Assembly (NCBI GenBank): GCA_038526915.1
Contig: JBCBGF010000001.1
Span: 186,001-250,000 of the forward strand
DNA from: JBCBGF01 sp038526915
GTDB taxonomy: Bacteria; Pseudomonadota; Alphaproteobacteria; Rhodobacterales; Rhodobacteraceae
Length of the DNA stretch: 64,000 nucleotides
Direction of reading: 5' to 3'
Position 1 is the first letter of the stretch. Each line of letters begins with the position of its first letter. Position numbers and translations under genes: made by a program. Below the pieces are notes generated by a model that did no database searches, was not told where the DNA came from, and was given only the letters and a program-made list of their open reading frames with translations. Shown here one piece after another: positions 26,783 to 35,923 of the stretch.

Positions 26783-27658
26783 GTGGACTGGACGCGCGAC
26801 CGCGAGATCTGGCCCAACGCCGAACACTCGCAATTCTTCACAATCAAACCGCATCGCTGGCATGTGCAGATCGCAGGCACCGGAGACACTGTTCTGATGC
26901 TTCACGGCGCAGGCGGGGCCACGCAAAGCTGGCGCAATCTGTTGCCGATCCTGGCCGAGGCCTGTCATGTCGTGGCCCCCGACCTGCCCGGCCAAGGCTT
27001 CACCCGGATGGGCACCCGCCAACGCTGTGGCATCCGCCCCATGGCGGAAGATGTGGCCCACCTGTGCGAGAGCCAGGGGTGGCAACCAACCCTGATTGTC
27101 GGCCATTCGGCTGGCGCCGCGCTTGCTCTGCAACTGGCCCCGCACCTCGGCGATCCCCCAGTCATCGGCATCAACGCGGCCCTTGGCCAGTTCGAAGGGG
27201 TCGCCGGGTGGCTCTTCCCGCTGATGGCCAAGATGATGGCGCTGAACCCGCTGATCCCACCGCTTCTCGCCCGCATGGCCGGGGGCGAAGACCGCACGCG
27301 CGAGCTTTTGGCCTCCACAGGCTCAACGCTCGATCCCTTAGGCGTCGCGCTCTACCGCAAGCTCATGTCCGACAAGAACCATATCGACGGCACGCTGACG
27401 ATGATGTCGCAATGGAACATCGATGCGCTTGTGGCCCGCCTGCCGCAGATCGAAACGGAAACCACCCTTCTGGTCGGCACCGAGGACGGGACGGTGCCGC
27501 CCGACGTCTCTCACCGTGCGGCCAAGCGAATGCCCAACGCGACGGTGCAGGACTTCACGGGCCTCGGCCACCTGATGCATGAAGAAAACGCCCCCCTGAT
27601 CGCCGCCGAGATCATCGCAAGACTGCCGCACCAAACCCGCCCCCGCGCCGCTTCTTGA
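26783..27658 (+). CDS. bchO: BchO, alpha/beta-hydrolase of bacteriochlorophyll synthesis
   Basis: 291 residues from the GTG at 26783, 5 bases after the bchD stop. The alpha/beta-hydrolase pattern shows the oxyanion region MLHGAGGATQSW, nucleophile elbow GHSAGAALAL, and the final His in GLGHLMHEE. BchO travels with bchID in phototrophic proteobacteria and is thought to assist the Mg-chelatase step; its exact reaction is not established. It ends the photosynthesis block on this side. Confidence 0.92.
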   Translation: MDWTRDREIWPNAEHSQFFTIKPHRWHVQIAGTGDTVLMLHGAGGATQSWRNLLPILAEACHVVAPDLPGQGFTRMGTRQRCGIRPMAEDVAHLCESQGWQPTLIVGHSAGAALALQLAPHLGDPPVIGINAALGQFEGVAGWLFPLMAKMMALNPLIPPLLARMAGGEDRTRELLASTGSTLDPLGVALYRKLMSDKNHIDGTLTMMSQWNIDALVARLPQIETETTLLVGTEDGTVPPDVSHRAAKRMPNATVQDFTGLGHLMHEENAPLIAAEIIARLPHQTRPRAAS

Positions 27659-27706
27659 CCCGGCACGGGCAATGCGTAGGCTGCGGCCAGCATTGCGGAG
27701 GCGGAC

Positions 27707-27952
27707 ATGACCCAAAGACTGCACCTCGTTTTCGGCGGCGAGCTGATTGACCCCACCAAGACCGCCTTCAAGGATATCGACGACATCGACATCGTAGGCA
27801 TTTTCCCCGATTACGCCTCGGCCTACGACGCCTGGAAATCGGCGGCCCAGCGCACCGTGGACGATGCCCATACCCGGTATTTCATCGCCCACCTGCACCG
27901 CTTGCGGGATGAGGAGGCCGAGGCCTCATCAACCGAGGAGCTGAGCGACTAG
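27707..27952 (+). CDS. DUF4170 domain protein
   Basis: 81 residues; GGAGG precedes the ATG. The sequence HLVFGGELIDPTKTAFKDIDDIDIVGIFPDYASAYDAWKSAAQRTVDDAHTRYFIAHLHRL matches the small alphaproteobacterial DUF4170 family usually found next to lipid A/Kdo genes. Function unknown. The next gene starts 4 bases after its stop, so the two are one operon. Confidence 0.85.
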   Translation: MTQRLHLVFGGELIDPTKTAFKDIDDIDIVGIFPDYASAYDAWKSAAQRTVDDAHTRYFIAHLHRLRDEEAEASSTEELSD

Positions 27953-27956
27953 CCCA

Positions 27957-29234
27957 ATGGCCGCCGCCCCGGGACTTTGGCTGTATCTGCGGGTCAGCCG
28001 ATTGGCCGCCCCCGTCTTGCGCTGGTGGAAGAGCGACGGGAACGCAACCGCGGCGCGGGGTTTGACGCCCACAGACTGGACGACCGAACCCGTCGCGGGG
28101 CGTCCGCAGGGTGATCTGATCTGGGTTCATGCCGCCCAAGGCAGCCGCCTGCCCGCCCTGATCCAATTGATCGAGCGCATCCTGTCCGAAGGCATCCGCA
28201 CCGTCCTGCTGACGACATCCCGCGCGGACCAGATCACCGCACCCCTTCCAGATGGAATCATCCACGTCCTGCGCCCGGTCGATAGCCCGCGGGCGGTGGC
28301 GCGGTTTCTCAAACACTGGCACCCGGATGTGGCGGTGTTCTCGGGCAGTGAAATCTGGCCCGCCTGCATCACAGGCTGTGCGCAGGCCGGTATCCCTCTG
28401 TTGATGTTTGACGCCCATTTCCCCCGCCAGAACCGCACCCGCTGGCGCTGGGCCCCGCGCGCGGCGCGCAGTCTGCTGGGCCGGTTCGAGACGATCCTGA
28501 CGGGCTCCCATACCGATGCGCAAACCCTGCGCGATCTGGGCGTGGATCAGGCCAAGGTCGAAGTGCCGGGGTTTATCGAGGAAGGCACTGCGGCGCTCCC
28601 CTGCAACGAGGGGGAACGTGATGCCGTAGCGCGTGATCTGGCTGGCCGTCCGGTATGGCTGTCCGCCCGGGTCTGTTTTGACGAATTGCCCGCGGTTGAG
28701 GCCGCACATCGCCAGGCCTCGCGACTGGCGCACCGGTTGCTCTTGGTGATTGTGCCCAACAAGATCTCACGCGGGGGTGAGTTTCAGGCGTTCTTCGACA
28801 AGCACGGCTGGAACACCGCCCTGCGCAGCACGGGCGACGACGTGCTAGAGGAAAACCAGGTCTATGTGGCCGATACCGATGGGGAACTGGGCCTTTGGTT
28901 CCGGTTGGCGCCGATCACCTTCGTTGGCAACACGTTGTCCACGCCCGGCGGGGGCCACGACCCTTATGAACCCGCCGCCCTGGGATCGGCGGTCTTGCAC
29001 GGGCCCCATATCGGTAACCACGAGGCGGTTTATTCGCGCATGAACGCCGTTGGCGCCGCGCGGCGGGTGAGCGACGCAGGCGCATTGGGCGGGGCCGTGT
29101 CCGAGCTTCTGTCGCCCGACAAGGCCGCCGAAATGGCGCACCGCGCCTGGCAGATTTCTTCCGAGGGGGCAGAAGTGTCCGACCGCGCGTTGGAACTGAT
29201 CAACGGGGCCCTTGCTGCCAAGGCACCCACCTGA
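27957..29234 (+). CDS. KdtA/WaaA-like Kdo transferase (GT30) with altered active-site motifs
   Basis: 425 residues, the usual WaaA length, with an N-terminal hydrophobic anchor region. The GT30 frame is recognisable: SGSEIWPACI, GSHTDAQTLRDLGV, VYVADTDGELGLWFRLAP and GGGHDPYEPAALGSAVLHGPHIGNHEAVY. However the catalytic-base segment, normally HAASVGE, reads HAAQGSR (58-64), the STHEGEE motif reads SARVCFDEL, and the PRHPER motif reads PNKISRG. It sits between DUF4170 and lpxK in an operon. It could be an inactive or repurposed paralogue, with the true kdtA elsewhere. Confidence 0.8.
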   Translation: MAAAPGLWLYLRVSRLAAPVLRWWKSDGNATAARGLTPTDWTTEPVAGRPQGDLIWVHAAQGSRLPALIQLIERILSEGIRTVLLTTSRADQITAPLPDGIIHVLRPVDSPRAVARFLKHWHPDVAVFSGSEIWPACITGCAQAGIPLLMFDAHFPRQNRTRWRWAPRAARSLLGRFETILTGSHTDAQTLRDLGVDQAKVEVPGFIEEGTAALPCNEGERDAVARDLAGRPVWLSARVCFDELPAVEAAHRQASRLAHRLLLVIVPNKISRGGEFQAFFDKHGWNTALRSTGDDVLEENQVYVADTDGELGLWFRLAPITFVGNTLSTPGGGHDPYEPAALGSAVLHGPHIGNHEAVYSRMNAVGAARRVSDAGALGGAVSELLSPDKAAEMAHRAWQISSEGAEVSDRALELINGALAAKAPT

Positions 29235-30229
29235 TGCGCACACCGCGTTTTTGGTATCCGGCTGACGGCGGCGTGCCGTGGCAGGCAGCGCTTCTCCGCC
29301 CACTCGGGGCCCTCTATGCCGCGGGAACCAAACGCCGCCTTCGCAAGGGCCCGACATACCGCGCAGGTGTTCCAGTGCTCTGCGTGGGCAATGTCAACGC
29401 AGGCGGCACTGGCAAGACCCCCACAGCAATCGCCATGGCGGAACGGCTGGTGGCGCGCGGACTATCCGTTGCGATCGTCTCGCGCGGGTACAAAGGCCGG
29501 GAGGCGGGCCCCCTCCAGGTCGATCCCGCCCGTCACAGTGCCGAGGATGTGGGGGATGAGCCGCTTTTGCTCGCCGCCTTCGCGCCGACCTGGGTGGCGC
29601 GGGATCGGGCGGAGGGCGTCAAGGCCGCCGAGGTGGCGGGCGCTCAGATCATACTGCTCGACGACGGCTTGCAATCCCCCGCCGTGGCCAAGGACGCCGC
29701 GATCATCGTGGTCGACGCGGCGCGCGGATTTGGCAACGGTTTGATGGTCCCGGCGGGCCCCCTGCGCGAACCAATCGCCGCTGCACAAGCCCGTGCGGAT
29801 CTGGTGCTGACAGTAGGCGACGAGGCGGCGCAATCGCAATTTGACGCTCACTGGGCCAGCGAGGTCACCCTACCCCGCGTCCGCGCGCATTTAGAGCCTT
29901 TGAACACCGGTATGCCATGGGCGGGCTTGCGGGTTCTGGCCTTCGCCGGAATCGGGCATCCCGAGAAGTTCTTTCAAACGGTGCGGGGCCTGGGGGCAGA
30001 CCTCGTCCATGCCGAGCCTTTGGGGGACCACCAAGCGCTGACCCCTGCCCTGATGGCCCGGCTCGAACGCGATGCCAAGGCCCATGCGGCACAGTTGGTC
30101 ACCACCGAAAAAGACGCCGTGCGCCTTCCCGACACGTTTCGGTCCAAGGTCCTGACCGTCCCAGTGCGGCTGATCTTCGACGATCCCGGCCCCATCGACG
30201 CGCTGCTGGATCGCCTCAACCCCGGCTAA
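29234..30229 (+). CDS. lpxK: Tetraacyldisaccharide 4'-kinase LpxK
   Basis: 331 residues. The ATG overlaps the preceding stop by one base. P-loop GNVNAGGTGKTPTAIAMAE, SRGYKG, LLDDGLQSP, PAGPLREP and TTEKDAVRLP are all typical of LpxK, the inner-membrane kinase that phosphorylates the lipid A precursor at the 4' position. Its 3' end overlaps the convergent CaiB gene by 14 bases. Confidence 0.94.
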   Translation: MRTPRFWYPADGGVPWQAALLRPLGALYAAGTKRRLRKGPTYRAGVPVLCVGNVNAGGTGKTPTAIAMAERLVARGLSVAIVSRGYKGREAGPLQVDPARHSAEDVGDEPLLLAAFAPTWVARDRAEGVKAAEVAGAQIILLDDGLQSPAVAKDAAIIVVDAARGFGNGLMVPAGPLREPIAAAQARADLVLTVGDEAAQSQFDAHWASEVTLPRVRAHLEPLNTGMPWAGLRVLAFAGIGHPEKFFQTVRGLGADLVHAEPLGDHQALTPALMARLERDAKAHAAQLVTTEKDAVRLPDTFRSKVLTVPVRLIFDDPGPIDALLDRLNPG

Positions 30230-31361
30230 CCTCATCACGGATCGCCTCGCCATCTTCATCCAATCGCGGCGCCCCACGCCCCAACGCCAGAACCGCGTTT
30301 GAAAACCGGAACGGACTGCGCACACCCGGAACACCGTCCCCGTCGATTTGCATCTGCCGGTGCTGGATCTGTGGATCGGCGAAGACCTGGCCCATGTCAT
30401 TGATCGGCCCCGCCGGCACACCTTTGGCCTCACACAGCGCCAGCAAGTCATCCCGCCCAAACCGAACCGTTGCCTCGGTGAGCCGCCGCGTCATCTCCGC
30501 CCGGTTCGCAATCCGGTCGGCGTTTGTGAGGTAGTCAGGATCCACCCCCATCTCACCAACGCCCAAGAGGTCGCATAACCGCCGGTACTGCGCGTCATTC
30601 CCGGTCGCGATGATGATCCAGCCATCGGCACAGTCGAACACCTGATAGGGCGTGAGGTTCTGATGCGCATTCCCAATGCGTTCCGGCGGCGTCCCCGTCA
30701 CCAGATAGTTCATTGCCTGGTTCGCGGTGATTGAGGTTGCCACGTCGAGCAGCGACATATCGATGTGCTGCCCCTGCCCCGTCTGATCCCTCTGTCGCAG
30801 CGCGGCAAGGATCGCGGTGGTCGCGTAGATACCGGTGAAGAGATCCGTCACCGCAACGCCCACCTTCTGCGGCTGGCCTGACGGATCGCCGGTGATCGAC
30901 ATCAGGCCGGACATGCCTTGGATGATGTAGTCATACCCCGCCCGGTGGGCGTAGGGGCCATCCTGCCCAAACCCGGTGATTGAGCAATAGACAACGCCCG
31001 GGTTCGTCGCGGCGACGCCCGCGTAATCCAGCCCAAACTTGGCCAGCCCGCCAACCTTGAAATTCTCGATCAGAACATCGGCCTCACGCGCCAGTGTGAC
31101 CGCAACCGCACGGTCGTCCTCCTGGCTCAGGTCCAGCGCGATAGAGCGTTTGCCGCGGTTGCAGCTGTGGAAATAGGCCGCCGACCGATCGCCCTCGCGC
31201 TCAACAAATGGCGGCCCCCAGCGGCGGGTATCGTCGCCTTCAGGGCTTTCGATCTTGATGACATCCGCGCCCAGATCAGCCAGCGTTTGACCGGCCCAAG
31301 GGCCGGCCAGGATCCGTGCAAGTTCAACGACCCTCAGGCCCGCAAGGGGCGCGTCGGCCAT
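30216..31361 (-). CDS. CaiB/BaiF-family CoA-transferase
   Basis: 381 residues with the family III CoA-transferase opening (LAGLRVVELARILAGPWAGQTLADLGADVIKIESPEGDDTRRWGPPF) and the catalytic Asp region KVGVAVTDLFTGIYA near 165. The reaction moves CoA between carboxylic acids; the substrate cannot be told from sequence. The ATG overlaps the dsbA stop (TAATG), so it is co-transcribed downstream of dsbA. Confidence 0.92.
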   Translation of the reverse strand: MADAPLAGLRVVELARILAGPWAGQTLADLGADVIKIESPEGDDTRRWGPPFVEREGDRSAAYFHSCNRGKRSIALDLSQEDDRAVAVTLAREADVLIENFKVGGLAKFGLDYAGVAATNPGVVYCSITGFGQDGPYAHRAGYDYIIQGMSGLMSITGDPSGQPQKVGVAVTDLFTGIYATTAILAALRQRDQTGQGQHIDMSLLDVATSITANQAMNYLVTGTPPERIGNAHQNLTPYQVFDCADGWIIIATGNDAQYRRLCDLLGVGEMGVDPDYLTNADRIANRAEMTRRLTEATVRFGRDDLLALCEAKGVPAGPINDMGQVFADPQIQHRQMQIDGDGVPGVRSPFRFSNAVLALGRGAPRLDEDGEAIRDEVSRG

Positions 31362-32026
31362 TAGCTCCCGAGGGCTTCGTCGATGAGGGCAGACATTTCG
31401 CTGTAGCTCATGTTCGCGTGTTTGGTGCCGTTGATCAGGAACGAGGGCGTCGAGCTGATGTCGTCTGCCGACGCATTCTCCTGATACTTTGCCACCATCG
31501 CTTGCGCCATGTCGCCGTCTTGCAGGCAGGCATTGACCTCATCGGCTTCCAATCCAGCGGTCAGCCCCAGCCGCCGCAGATTGTCGGCCACAGCGGCGGG
31601 ATCACCGCCCGCCGTCCAGTCGCGCTGGTTTTCATAGATCAGGTCAACGATGCCGAAATAGCGATCTTCCCCGCCGCACCGCGCAAGCATCCCGGCCCAA
31701 AGGCCGAAGCGGTCAAAGTACACCTCGCGGTAGATGAAATGGACCTTTCCGGTGTCGATGTAGTCTGCCTTGAGGTCCTTGAACGGGCCTTCATGGAACG
31801 TACGGCAATGCGGACAGGTGAACGAGGCATATTCGATCAGCGTGACCGGCGCGTTCGGATCGCCCAGCGACATCTCAAGAACACCGGAGGTGTCGACATC
31901 TCCGGCCTCCTGGGCGGAGACTGCGCCAACGGTCAGGCCGGGGGCGGGGGATTGCGCGTTATACCAAAGGAACGCGCCAAAGAGGCCAATCACGGCAACA
32001 GCGCCAAGCATCAGGATGCGGTTCAT
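31361..32026 (-). CDS. DsbA-family periplasmic thiol:disulfide protein
   Basis: 221 residues. An N-terminal hydrophobic segment (5-22) serves as signal or anchor. The thioredoxin-fold motif CPHC is in IEYASFTCPHCRTFHEGPF, and the cis-proline is in SSTPSFLINGT. Two further cysteines lie at ARCGG and ACLQ. The gene follows dciA by 13 bases in the order dciA-dsbA, common in Rhodobacteraceae. Confidence 0.92.
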   Translation of the reverse strand: MNRILMLGAVAVIGLFGAFLWYNAQSPAPGLTVGAVSAQEAGDVDTSGVLEMSLGDPNAPVTLIEYASFTCPHCRTFHEGPFKDLKADYIDTGKVHFIYREVYFDRFGLWAGMLARCGGEDRYFGIVDLIYENQRDWTAGGDPAAVADNLRRLGLTAGLEADEVNACLQDGDMAQAMVAKYQENASADDISSTPSFLINGTKHANMSYSEMSALIDEALGS

Positions 32027-32039
32027 GGATAGTCCCTTT

Positions 32040-32564
32040 TCAGGTGGATGTGCGTTTCAGAATGTTCGCGCCCAGCGCCGTCAATGCTGCGCGAAGGCCC
32101 TCGTCGGCGACAGGCTTGGCTGACGCTTCTGCGCGCGCGGCCAGCGCCGGATCGGCCGGGGCAGTGACGCGGGTTTTCGGCGCCGGCTGGAAAGCCACGC
32201 GCCCCTCTTCGAATCCCTCGCGCGCCGTCTGCGTGATCCGAATGCGCGAAATCGCGGAATAGCCGTAGCAGCGGTTCACCCGTTCGCGCAGTTGTTCCTT
32301 CTGCATCTCAAGCATCGGGGCCTGCGCGCCGGTCGCCAGCAGTGTCAGCGTTGCCCCGAACCCGCCACGGCCATAGCTGATATCCACTGGCCGAGCGATG
32401 GCGGCGGCCTCAGGCCCCACGATCTCAGCCCAATGCGTCAGCACTTTCGACACTGCAAAGCCCCGCCGTTCCGCCACGCCTTTGACGTCGCGCGAGACAA
32501 GCGTTGCCGCCTGGCGAAAGCCCTTGCTGCGTTTGGGGCGCTGTGATGGAACGGTGTCTGCCAT
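32040..32564 (-). CDS. DciA-family (DUF721) protein
   Basis: 174 residues. The DUF721 core is visible at about 25-105 (WAEIVGPEAAAIARPVDISYG, LTLLATGAQAPMLEMQKEQLRERVNRCYGYSAISRIRI). DciA loads the replicative helicase in bacteria lacking dnaC/dnaI. The C-terminal 60 residues are Ala-rich and variable. Divergent from mutY with 83 bases between starts. Confidence 0.86.
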   Translation of the reverse strand: MADTVPSQRPKRSKGFRQAATLVSRDVKGVAERRGFAVSKVLTHWAEIVGPEAAAIARPVDISYGRGGFGATLTLLATGAQAPMLEMQKEQLRERVNRCYGYSAISRIRITQTAREGFEEGRVAFQPAPKTRVTAPADPALAARAEASAKPVADEGLRAALTALGANILKRTST

Positions 32565-32647
32565 GCCTGTCCGCGAATGTCTTTGACGCTAGTTTAATGC
32601 GCCAAGGCTGCCATGCCACCTCAAAGCGATAAGGAAAACCATAAACT

Positions 32648-33712
32648 ATGCGTGACACGGGGCGGGCTGCGGCGCTTTTGGAATGGTATGATCGGCATGC
32701 GCGGACGATGCCCTGGCGCGTCGGCCCGGCGGAAAGACAGGCCGGACAGCGCCCGGATCCCTATCACGTCTGGATGTCGGAAATCATGCTGCAGCAGACG
32801 ACTGTCGCAGCAGTTAGAGACTACTTCACCGCATTTCAGGCGCGGTGGCCCACGGTTGAGGCTCTGGCGGCAGCGGATGATGCCGATGTCATGGCGGCGT
32901 GGGCCGGGCTTGGATACTACGCCCGGGCGCGCAACCTGCTCAAATGCGCGCGGGTTGTGGTGGCCGATTATGGCGGGCGTTTTCCGGATGATCACCAGGC
33001 GCTGCTTGGCCTGCCCGGGATCGGACCTTACACGGCAGCAGCGATCTCGGCGATTGCTTTCGACCGGCCCGAGACCGTCGTAGATGGCAATGTCGAGCGA
33101 GTCATAGCCCGGCTCTTCAACGTGCAAACCCCCTTGCCCACCGCCAAGCCTGAGCTGACGGACCTAGCTGCGCGGTTAACACCCGATGCCCGGCCCGGCG
33201 ACTATGCCCAGGCGGTGATGGATCTTGGGGCCACGATCTGCACCCCACGCAATCCCGCTTGCGGGATCTGCCCGTGGTCGGCTGGGTGTGAGGCCCGGTT
33301 GGCCGGTACCGCCCAAGACCTGCCTCGCAAGCTTCCAAAGGCCGCGAAGCCCATCCGCAAAGGCTACGTTTACGTGGCCCGACGCGATGACGGGGCTTGG
33401 CTGCTCGAACGGCGGCCAGAAAAGGGGCTTCTCGGCGGTATGTTGGGCTGGCCAGTTTCCGACTGGTCGGACGCCCCGGTCGAAGCCCCGCCCATCCACA
33501 CAGAATGGCGGGACCCAAAGGCGGAAGTGCGCCACACTTTCACGCATTTCCACCTGCGCCTTGCGCTGCGCATTGCGACCGTTTCCCCTGGATTAGAGCC
33601 TGATCGTGGCCAATTCATCCCGCCATCCGCCTTCCGCCCCAACGATTTGCCGACGCTGATGCGCAAGGCGTTCGACCTGGCCGCCCCGGAATTGAGGCTC
33701 CTTGAGAATTAG
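32648..33712 (+). CDS. mutY: A/G-specific adenine DNA glycosylase MutY
   Basis: 354 residues. Helix-hairpin-helix LLGLPGIGPYTAAAISAIA, catalytic Glu in SEIMLQQTTV, catalytic Asp in VVDGNVERVIARLF, and the 4Fe-4S motif CTPRNPACGICPWSAGC (C-x6-C-x2-C-x5-C) are all intact. A NUDIX-like C-terminal domain recognises 8-oxoG (LERRPEKGLLGGMLGWP). AAGGAAA lies before the ATG. Removes adenine opposite 8-oxoguanine. Confidence 0.96.
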   Translation: MRDTGRAAALLEWYDRHARTMPWRVGPAERQAGQRPDPYHVWMSEIMLQQTTVAAVRDYFTAFQARWPTVEALAAADDADVMAAWAGLGYYARARNLLKCARVVVADYGGRFPDDHQALLGLPGIGPYTAAAISAIAFDRPETVVDGNVERVIARLFNVQTPLPTAKPELTDLAARLTPDARPGDYAQAVMDLGATICTPRNPACGICPWSAGCEARLAGTAQDLPRKLPKAAKPIRKGYVYVARRDDGAWLLERRPEKGLLGGMLGWPVSDWSDAPVEAPPIHTEWRDPKAEVRHTFTHFHLRLALRIATVSPGLEPDRGQFIPPSAFRPNDLPTLMRKAFDLAAPELRLLEN

Positions 33713-33749
33713 CCTATCGTTAACCAAACAGGCACACACCGGTCGCAGC

Positions 33750-34889
33750 ATGATCAGTGGCATCAGATCCAACGGGTTTATTCAGGCATTGCCCTTTTGG
33801 GGCTCTCTTTTCTTGCCCGTTCTGCTGTTTTGGGCGGCAAGTGTTGGCGGTTGGGCTCTACTCATCGTTCCGCTTGCGGCCTGGCACCTCGCGACGCTGC
33901 TCGACACTGTGCTAGGGCAAAGCTCAGCCGCGTTAGACCCTGATACGCCGGATTCAGGCCTTATCTGGTACGACCTGATCCTGTGGCTCTGGCCACCCAT
34001 TCAGGTTGCCACGCTGTTTGGCGTGCTGGCCTATGTCACGGCAACCGACCACCTGTCGACGCTCGGCCAGATCGGTCTGTTCTTCGGCGTCGGCGTCCTG
34101 ACCGGCACCATCGGCATGCCTTACGCGCATGAGCTGATCCACCGCACAGACCGCACCTCGCGCTGGCTCGGGGATCTGCTGCTAGCGACAGTGTTCTACA
34201 GCCATTTCCGCACCGAACACCTTATGGTCCATCACCGCCATGTCGGAACGCCGCGCGACGCCGTGACCGCCCGGTACAACGAACACTTCCACGCCTATTT
34301 CTTTCGCGTGATCCCCCAATCCTTCCAATCCGCCCTGCGTGCTGAGGCAGCACAACTCGCGCGTAAGGGGCTACCCGCCACGCACCGATCCAATCCGTTC
34401 TGGCGGTATGCAGGCCTGCAGGCAGCGGTTCTGATCACCGCTTTCGGGATCGGCGGTTGGGTCGGGGTCTCCTTGGTCCTGTTCCAGGGCCTTGTCGCGA
34501 TCTGGCAATTGGAGCTGGTGAACTACGTCGAACACTACGGGCTGACCCGCAAACACCTGGGCGACGGGCGGTACGAACCGGTGGCCCCGCGCCATAGCTG
34601 GAACGCCAACCACCGCGCCACCAACTGGCTCTTGATCAATCTCCAGCGGCATTCGGACCATCATGCCAAGCCGGCTCGGCCCTTTCCGCTGCTCCAGCCC
34701 CATGTGCCGGGCACAGCGCCGGAACTACCCTACGGCTATCCGATCATGACGTTGGCTGCGCTCATCCCGCCGGTCTGGCGGCGGACGATGAACCCGCGCG
34801 TGCGCGCCTGGCGGGCGCATCATTATCCCGAAGTGACCGATTGGCGCCCCTATACGCGGCACGCAACGCCCATTCCGGAAGGCGCCTAG
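33750..34889 (+). CDS. AlkB-like membrane alkane 1-monooxygenase
   Basis: 379 residues from the ATG at 33750; a TTG at 33702 inside mutY is the other option. Several membrane segments and the histidine clusters of non-haem di-iron hydroxylases are visible: AHELIHR, HLMVHHRHVGTP, NYVEHYGLTR and LQRHSDHHAKP. It should oxidise terminal C-H bonds of alkanes or related hydrocarbons. No rubredoxin gene is adjacent. The 3' end overlaps the convergent tdh stop by 4 bases. Confidence 0.9.
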   Translation: MISGIRSNGFIQALPFWGSLFLPVLLFWAASVGGWALLIVPLAAWHLATLLDTVLGQSSAALDPDTPDSGLIWYDLILWLWPPIQVATLFGVLAYVTATDHLSTLGQIGLFFGVGVLTGTIGMPYAHELIHRTDRTSRWLGDLLLATVFYSHFRTEHLMVHHRHVGTPRDAVTARYNEHFHAYFFRVIPQSFQSALRAEAAQLARKGLPATHRSNPFWRYAGLQAAVLITAFGIGGWVGVSLVLFQGLVAIWQLELVNYVEHYGLTRKHLGDGRYEPVAPRHSWNANHRATNWLLINLQRHSDHHAKPARPFPLLQPHVPGTAPELPYGYPIMTLAALIPPVWRRTMNPRVRAWRAHHYPEVTDWRPYTRHATPIPEGA

Positions 34890-35923
34890 CCCCAGTCGAG
34901 CACGACCTTGCCGCTCGACCCGCCACGCATCACCTCGAACCCCTCGCGAAAGTCCTCCACCCCGAACCGGTGTGTGATCACCCCCCGCACATCGAGGCCG
35001 TTTTCCAGCATCGCAATCATCTTGTACCAGGTCTCAAAGATCTCACGCCCATAGACGCCTTTGATCGTGATCGCCTTGAACACGATCCGCGACCAGTCGA
35101 CGGGGCTTTTGCCCGGTGGAATACCCAACAGGGCGATCCGCCCGCCCATCACCATCGCCTCGACCATCTGATCTAGCGCCGCCTGACTACCCGACATCTC
35201 AAGGCCAACGTCAAACCCTTCCTTCATGCCCAGATCAGACACTATTTCGGCCAGACTCTGCGTCTTTGCGTTCACCGCAACCACGTCAGCAACACGCTCA
35301 GCCAGGGCCAGACGATCCGCATTCAGATCCGTGATCACCACGTGCCGCGCCCCCACATGCCGCGCAACTGCCGCGGCCATGATCCCGATGGGCCCCGCCC
35401 CGGTGATCAGCACATCCTCACCCACCAGGTCAAAGGACAGTGCCGTATGAACTGCGTTGCCCAACGGATCGAGGATCGCCCCAATCTCATCATCGATGGC
35501 ATCGGGCAGGGGGACCACGTTGAAGGCCGGCAAACGCAGGTATTCCGCAAAAGCCCCCTCTTCATTCACACCGATCCCCCGCGTTTCGGGGTCCAGATGG
35601 AACTTGCCCGCCCGGCTTTGCCGCGACTGTTTGCCGATCAGATGCCCTTCGCCGGACACACGCTGCCCCAAACGAAGGCCCTCGACATTTCGTCCCATAT
35701 CCACGATCTCGCCCGCGAACTCATGGCCGGTGATCAGGGGAACCGGCACCGTGCGCTGCGCCCAGTCATCCCAGTTCCAGATGTGAATGTCGGTGCCGCA
35801 GATGCCAGTCTTGCGGATGCGGATCAGAACATCGTCCGGCCCGATCTCGGGCACCGCACGCTGTTCCATCCAAAGACCGGTCTCGGGTTTGGATTTCACC
35901 AACGCGCGCATCTGATTGGTCAT
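34886..35923 (-). CDS. tdh: L-threonine 3-dehydrogenase Tdh lacking structural zinc cysteines
   Basis: 345 residues. The catalytic zinc residues (Cys42 in TGICGTDIHIW, His67/Glu68 in GHEFAGE) and the NAD fold (GAGPIGIMAAAVARHVGA) are present. The structural zinc lobe, with four cysteines in the E. coli enzyme, reads GHLIGKQSRQSRAGKFHLD, giving Gly97, Ser100, Ser103 and Asp111 at the same 3-3-8 spacing. It oxidises threonine to 2-amino-3-ketobutyrate for the adjacent Kbl. The start overlaps the kbl stop (ATGA). Confidence 0.95.
   Translation of the reverse strand: MTNQMRALVKSKPETGLWMEQRAVPEIGPDDVLIRIRKTGICGTDIHIWNWDDWAQRTVPVPLITGHEFAGEIVDMGRNVEGLRLGQRVSGEGHLIGKQSRQSRAGKFHLDPETRGIGVNEEGAFAEYLRLPAFNVVPLPDAIDDEIGAILDPLGNAVHTALSFDLVGEDVLITGAGPIGIMAAAVARHVGARHVVITDLNADRLALAERVADVVAVNAKTQSLAEIVSDLGMKEGFDVGLEMSGSQAALDQMVEAMVMGGRIALLGIPPGKSPVDWSRIVFKAITIKGVYGREIFETWYKMIAMLENGLDVRGVITHRFGVEDFREGFEVMRGGSSGKVVLDWG

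Noticed and set aside
25645..26889. A 414-codon open frame antisense to bchD
   Set aside because: Strong bchD motifs on the plus strand; the antisense translation is Arg/Gly/Pro-rich with no family pattern, as expected from high-GC shadow frames.
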